NCBI GenBank assembly: GCA_023384025.1
Contig: JAHDXX010000183.1
Coordinates: 1-6,271, forward strand
Origin: Sphingomonadaceae bacterium
GTDB taxonomy: Bacteria > Pseudomonadota > Alphaproteobacteria > Sphingomonadales > Sphingomonadaceae
Direction: 5' to 3'
Length of the DNA: 6,271 nt
The notes under the pieces were generated by a model. That model was not told the DNA's origin and did no database searches. It saw nothing but the letters and a program-made list of their open reading frames with translations. Numbering within the stretch: position 1 is the first letter of the stretch; each line of letters starts with the position of its first letter. A program made the position numbers and the translations under genes. Positions 5,234 to 6,271 of the stretch are shown here, in pieces.

Positions 5234-5653
5234 CTATCCGGTCTGTGGTTCTTCCCTGTCACCGTTGCCGATCATGGCTTGCCTGTCCAGTGCCTCGCAC
5301 TCTTGCGTGTGCGGCAGGATCGGGGTGACTTCCGCATCGAGGCGATATCCCCCGGCGGGGTCCGTTACCACAAGGCGCTCCACCCCGTAGGCAGACAGCT
5401 TGCGGCGCAGGCGAAAGACGTGAACCTCAAGTGTGTTGGTTTCCGGCTCGTGCCGCAGCCGCCACACATCCGACAGCAGAGTGCGTCGGCTTAGTGCCGT
5501 GCGGGGCGTTTCGGCGAGGCGCCAGAGCAGGCCGAACTCGCGCGGGTGCAGGTAAAGCCAGCGGTCACACAGCTTTGCATCGCGGTGAAACAGGTCAAGC
5601 AGCACCGGGCCTGCGCGCAACTGGCGCGGCATGAGCCCGGCTGGCAGGGTCAC
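5234..5653 (-). CDS. Orphan OmpR/PhoB-type winged-helix DNA-binding protein
   Basis: 139 residues from a GTG start at 5653. Residues about 14-109 form an OmpR/PhoB effector domain: LHPREFGLLWRLAETPRTAL (34-53), LLSDVW (59-64), then the recognition helix with wing NTLEVHVFRLRRKLSAYGVE (73-92) and AGGYRLD (100-106). There is no receiver domain with a phosphorylatable Asp, so it is not a normal two-component regulator. The GTG overlaps the TGA of the RadC-like gene (GTGA), which argues for coupled translation; an alternative ATG at 5632 also lacks a ribosome site. The frame is open farther upstream to 5938, but that part lies over the RadC-like gene and reads as non-protein. The C-terminal tail (about 110-139) has no recognisable domain. 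It is likely a transcription factor with unknown targets and signal. Confidence 0.85.
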   Translation of the reverse strand: MTLPAGLMPRQLRAGPVLLDLFHRDAKLCDRWLYLHPREFGLLWRLAETPRTALSRRTLLSDVWRLRHEPETNTLEVHVFRLRRKLSAYGVERLVVTDPAGGYRLDAEVTPILPHTQECEALDRQAMIGNGDREEPQTG

Positions 5654-6096
5654 AGATAGCCACCGCCCGCCATGCTGAAACAACGGCGTCCGGCAAAGAT
5701 CAGATGATCGATCAGGTCGACATCCAGCGCAGCGCCGATGTAGCGCAGGTAACGGGTCGAACGGATATCGTCCTGGCTTGGCAGGCAATTGCCCGAAGGA
5801 TGATTGTGCGCCAGCAGCAGGGCGTTTGCTCCCAGCCCGAGTGCGCGCTCGAACAGGGGACGGACTTTGGTGATGATGCTGTCCGACTGGCCATGCGCAA
5901 ACAGGTCGTCGCAGAGGTAGCCCTGTCGCTGGTCGCAATAGATTACCCGCAGTTGTTCGGTGCGCGCGCCGGCGAAGCAGGACTGGAGGTAGGCCAGCAG
6001 GGCAGGGTCCAGACTGTCCACGCGGTATCGCGCCGCTGGCGACGGCAGAGCCGTGGCGATCTTGTCGTCCGACCTGGGGGAAAACATCACGCCCAT
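5650..6096 (-). CDS. JAB/RadC-like protein lacking the N-terminal domain
   Basis: 148 residues from ATG 6096. The JAB (MPN+/JAMM) fold of RadC covers about 25-147. Its metal-binding motif is HNHPSGNCLPSQDD (97-110), with H97, H99, S101 and D110, preceded by AKIN-like strand ANALLLAH and followed by DLIDHLIFAGRRCFSM (127-142), as in RadC. Standard RadC (about 220-230 residues) has an N-terminal helix-hairpin-helix domain, absent here. Position 80, where RadC commonly has Glu in REVF, is Pro, so catalysis is uncertain. RadC's early link to DNA repair is doubtful and the true function is unknown. An open frame reaches back to 6198, but those residues overlap the upstream gene; ATG 6096, 7 nt after that gene's stop, is preferred. 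It sits in an operon with the orphan winged-helix gene. Confidence 0.87.
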   Translation of the reverse strand: MGVMFSPRSDDKIATALPSPAARYRVDSLDPALLAYLQSCFAGARTEQLRVIYCDQRQGYLCDDLFAHGQSDSIITKVRPLFERALGLGANALLLAHNHPSGNCLPSQDDIRSTRYLRYIGAALDVDLIDHLIFAGRRCFSMAGGGYL

Positions 6097-6103
6097 CGGT
6101 CGC

Positions 6104-6271
6104 TCACGCCGGCTTTGGCACCAGTCGCCAGTCGCGATAGGGGCCGAACCTTTCGACCCGCCTGACATGTAGCCACATTCCCACGGCGAGGGTGACAATC
6201 TGGGCGTAGGACGGACCGACGTACATGATCACATAGGCCAGCGGGGTTACCTGATCGAACGCTTCGCGGGC
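6104..6271 (-). CDS. C-terminal end of a putative membrane protein (partial)
   Basis: The last 55 codons of a gene entering from the right edge, ending in TGA at 6106-6104. Visible residues about 11-34 are hydrophobic (LAYVIMYVGPSYAQIVTLAV and onward), followed by a basic HVRRVERFGPYRDWR tail. This looks like a final transmembrane helix with a cytoplasmic end. I do not recognise the family. It ends 7 nt before the RadC-like start, so the two are probably co-transcribed, with the operon promoter outside the window. Confidence 0.6.
   Translation of the reverse strand, partial: AREAFDQVTPLAYVIMYVGPSYAQIVTLAVGMWLHVRRVERFGPYRDWRLVPKPA

Noticed and set aside
4502..5494. 330-residue plus-strand frame spanning the crotonase and regulator genes
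   Set aside because: Antisense to two well-supported genes; its composition is typical of the complementary strand of GC-rich coding DNA.
5654..5938. N-terminal extension of the winged-helix protein to an ATG at 5938
   Set aside because: The extra 95 residues overlap the RadC-like gene in another frame and look non-protein (Pro/Arg/His-rich); the OmpR-type domain begins after 5653.
6097..6198. N-terminal extension of the RadC-like protein to ATG 6198
   Set aside because: Overlaps the coding end of the upstream membrane protein; the internal ATG at 6096, 7 nt after that stop, gives a compact JAB protein.

Overview
The window looks like a chromosomal segment of a GC-rich alphaproteobacterium, most likely a sphingomonad (Sphingomonadales). 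That placement rests on overall composition, on the tRNA genes encoding their own CCA, and on the character of the thioesterase, crotonase and RadC-like proteins. No marker fixes the genus. The left half is an integrated mobile element and the right half is ordinary host chromosome that carries a small non-autonomous transposable element.

Left part (1 to about 3028), all on the minus strand: one end of an integrative element inserted at the 3' end of a tRNA-Thr(CGT) gene. Reading away from the tRNA come a P4-type tyrosine integrase, a 265-bp gap with several small symmetric motifs, a 56-residue AlpA/excisionase-type helix-turn-helix protein, and a protein that starts inside the AlpA stop codon (ATGA overlap). 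That last protein joins a bifunctional primase-polymerase domain to a RepA-like P-loop ATPase and runs off the left edge. Together these form an integration, excision and replication module of the kind found in phage satellites and small integrative elements. The cargo and the other attachment site lie outside the window.

Middle (3028 to 3345): tRNA-Cys(GCA) and tRNA-Thr(CGT), adjacent and co-oriented on the minus strand, with a small hairpin between them and another in the leader.

Right part (3346 to 6271): a plus-strand acyl-CoA thioesterase-like gene converges on a minus-strand cluster. The cluster is, in transcription order, the C-terminus of an unidentified membrane protein, a JAB/RadC-like protein without the usual N-terminal domain, an orphan OmpR/PhoB-type winged-helix DNA-binding protein whose start overlaps the RadC-like stop, and a crotonase-superfamily enzyme. 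Spacings of 7 nt, a 4-nt overlap and 6 nt suggest one operon. Between the converging genes sits a 270-bp MITE-like element with long terminal inverted repeats. Its right end contains the crotonase stop codon.

No CRISPR array, rRNA or complete insertion sequence is visible. I do not see a clearly new multi-gene system. The points most worth a second look are the element's attachment and regulatory region, the palindrome-rich MITE that meets the crotonase stop codon, and the RadC-like/orphan winged-helix/crotonase operon.
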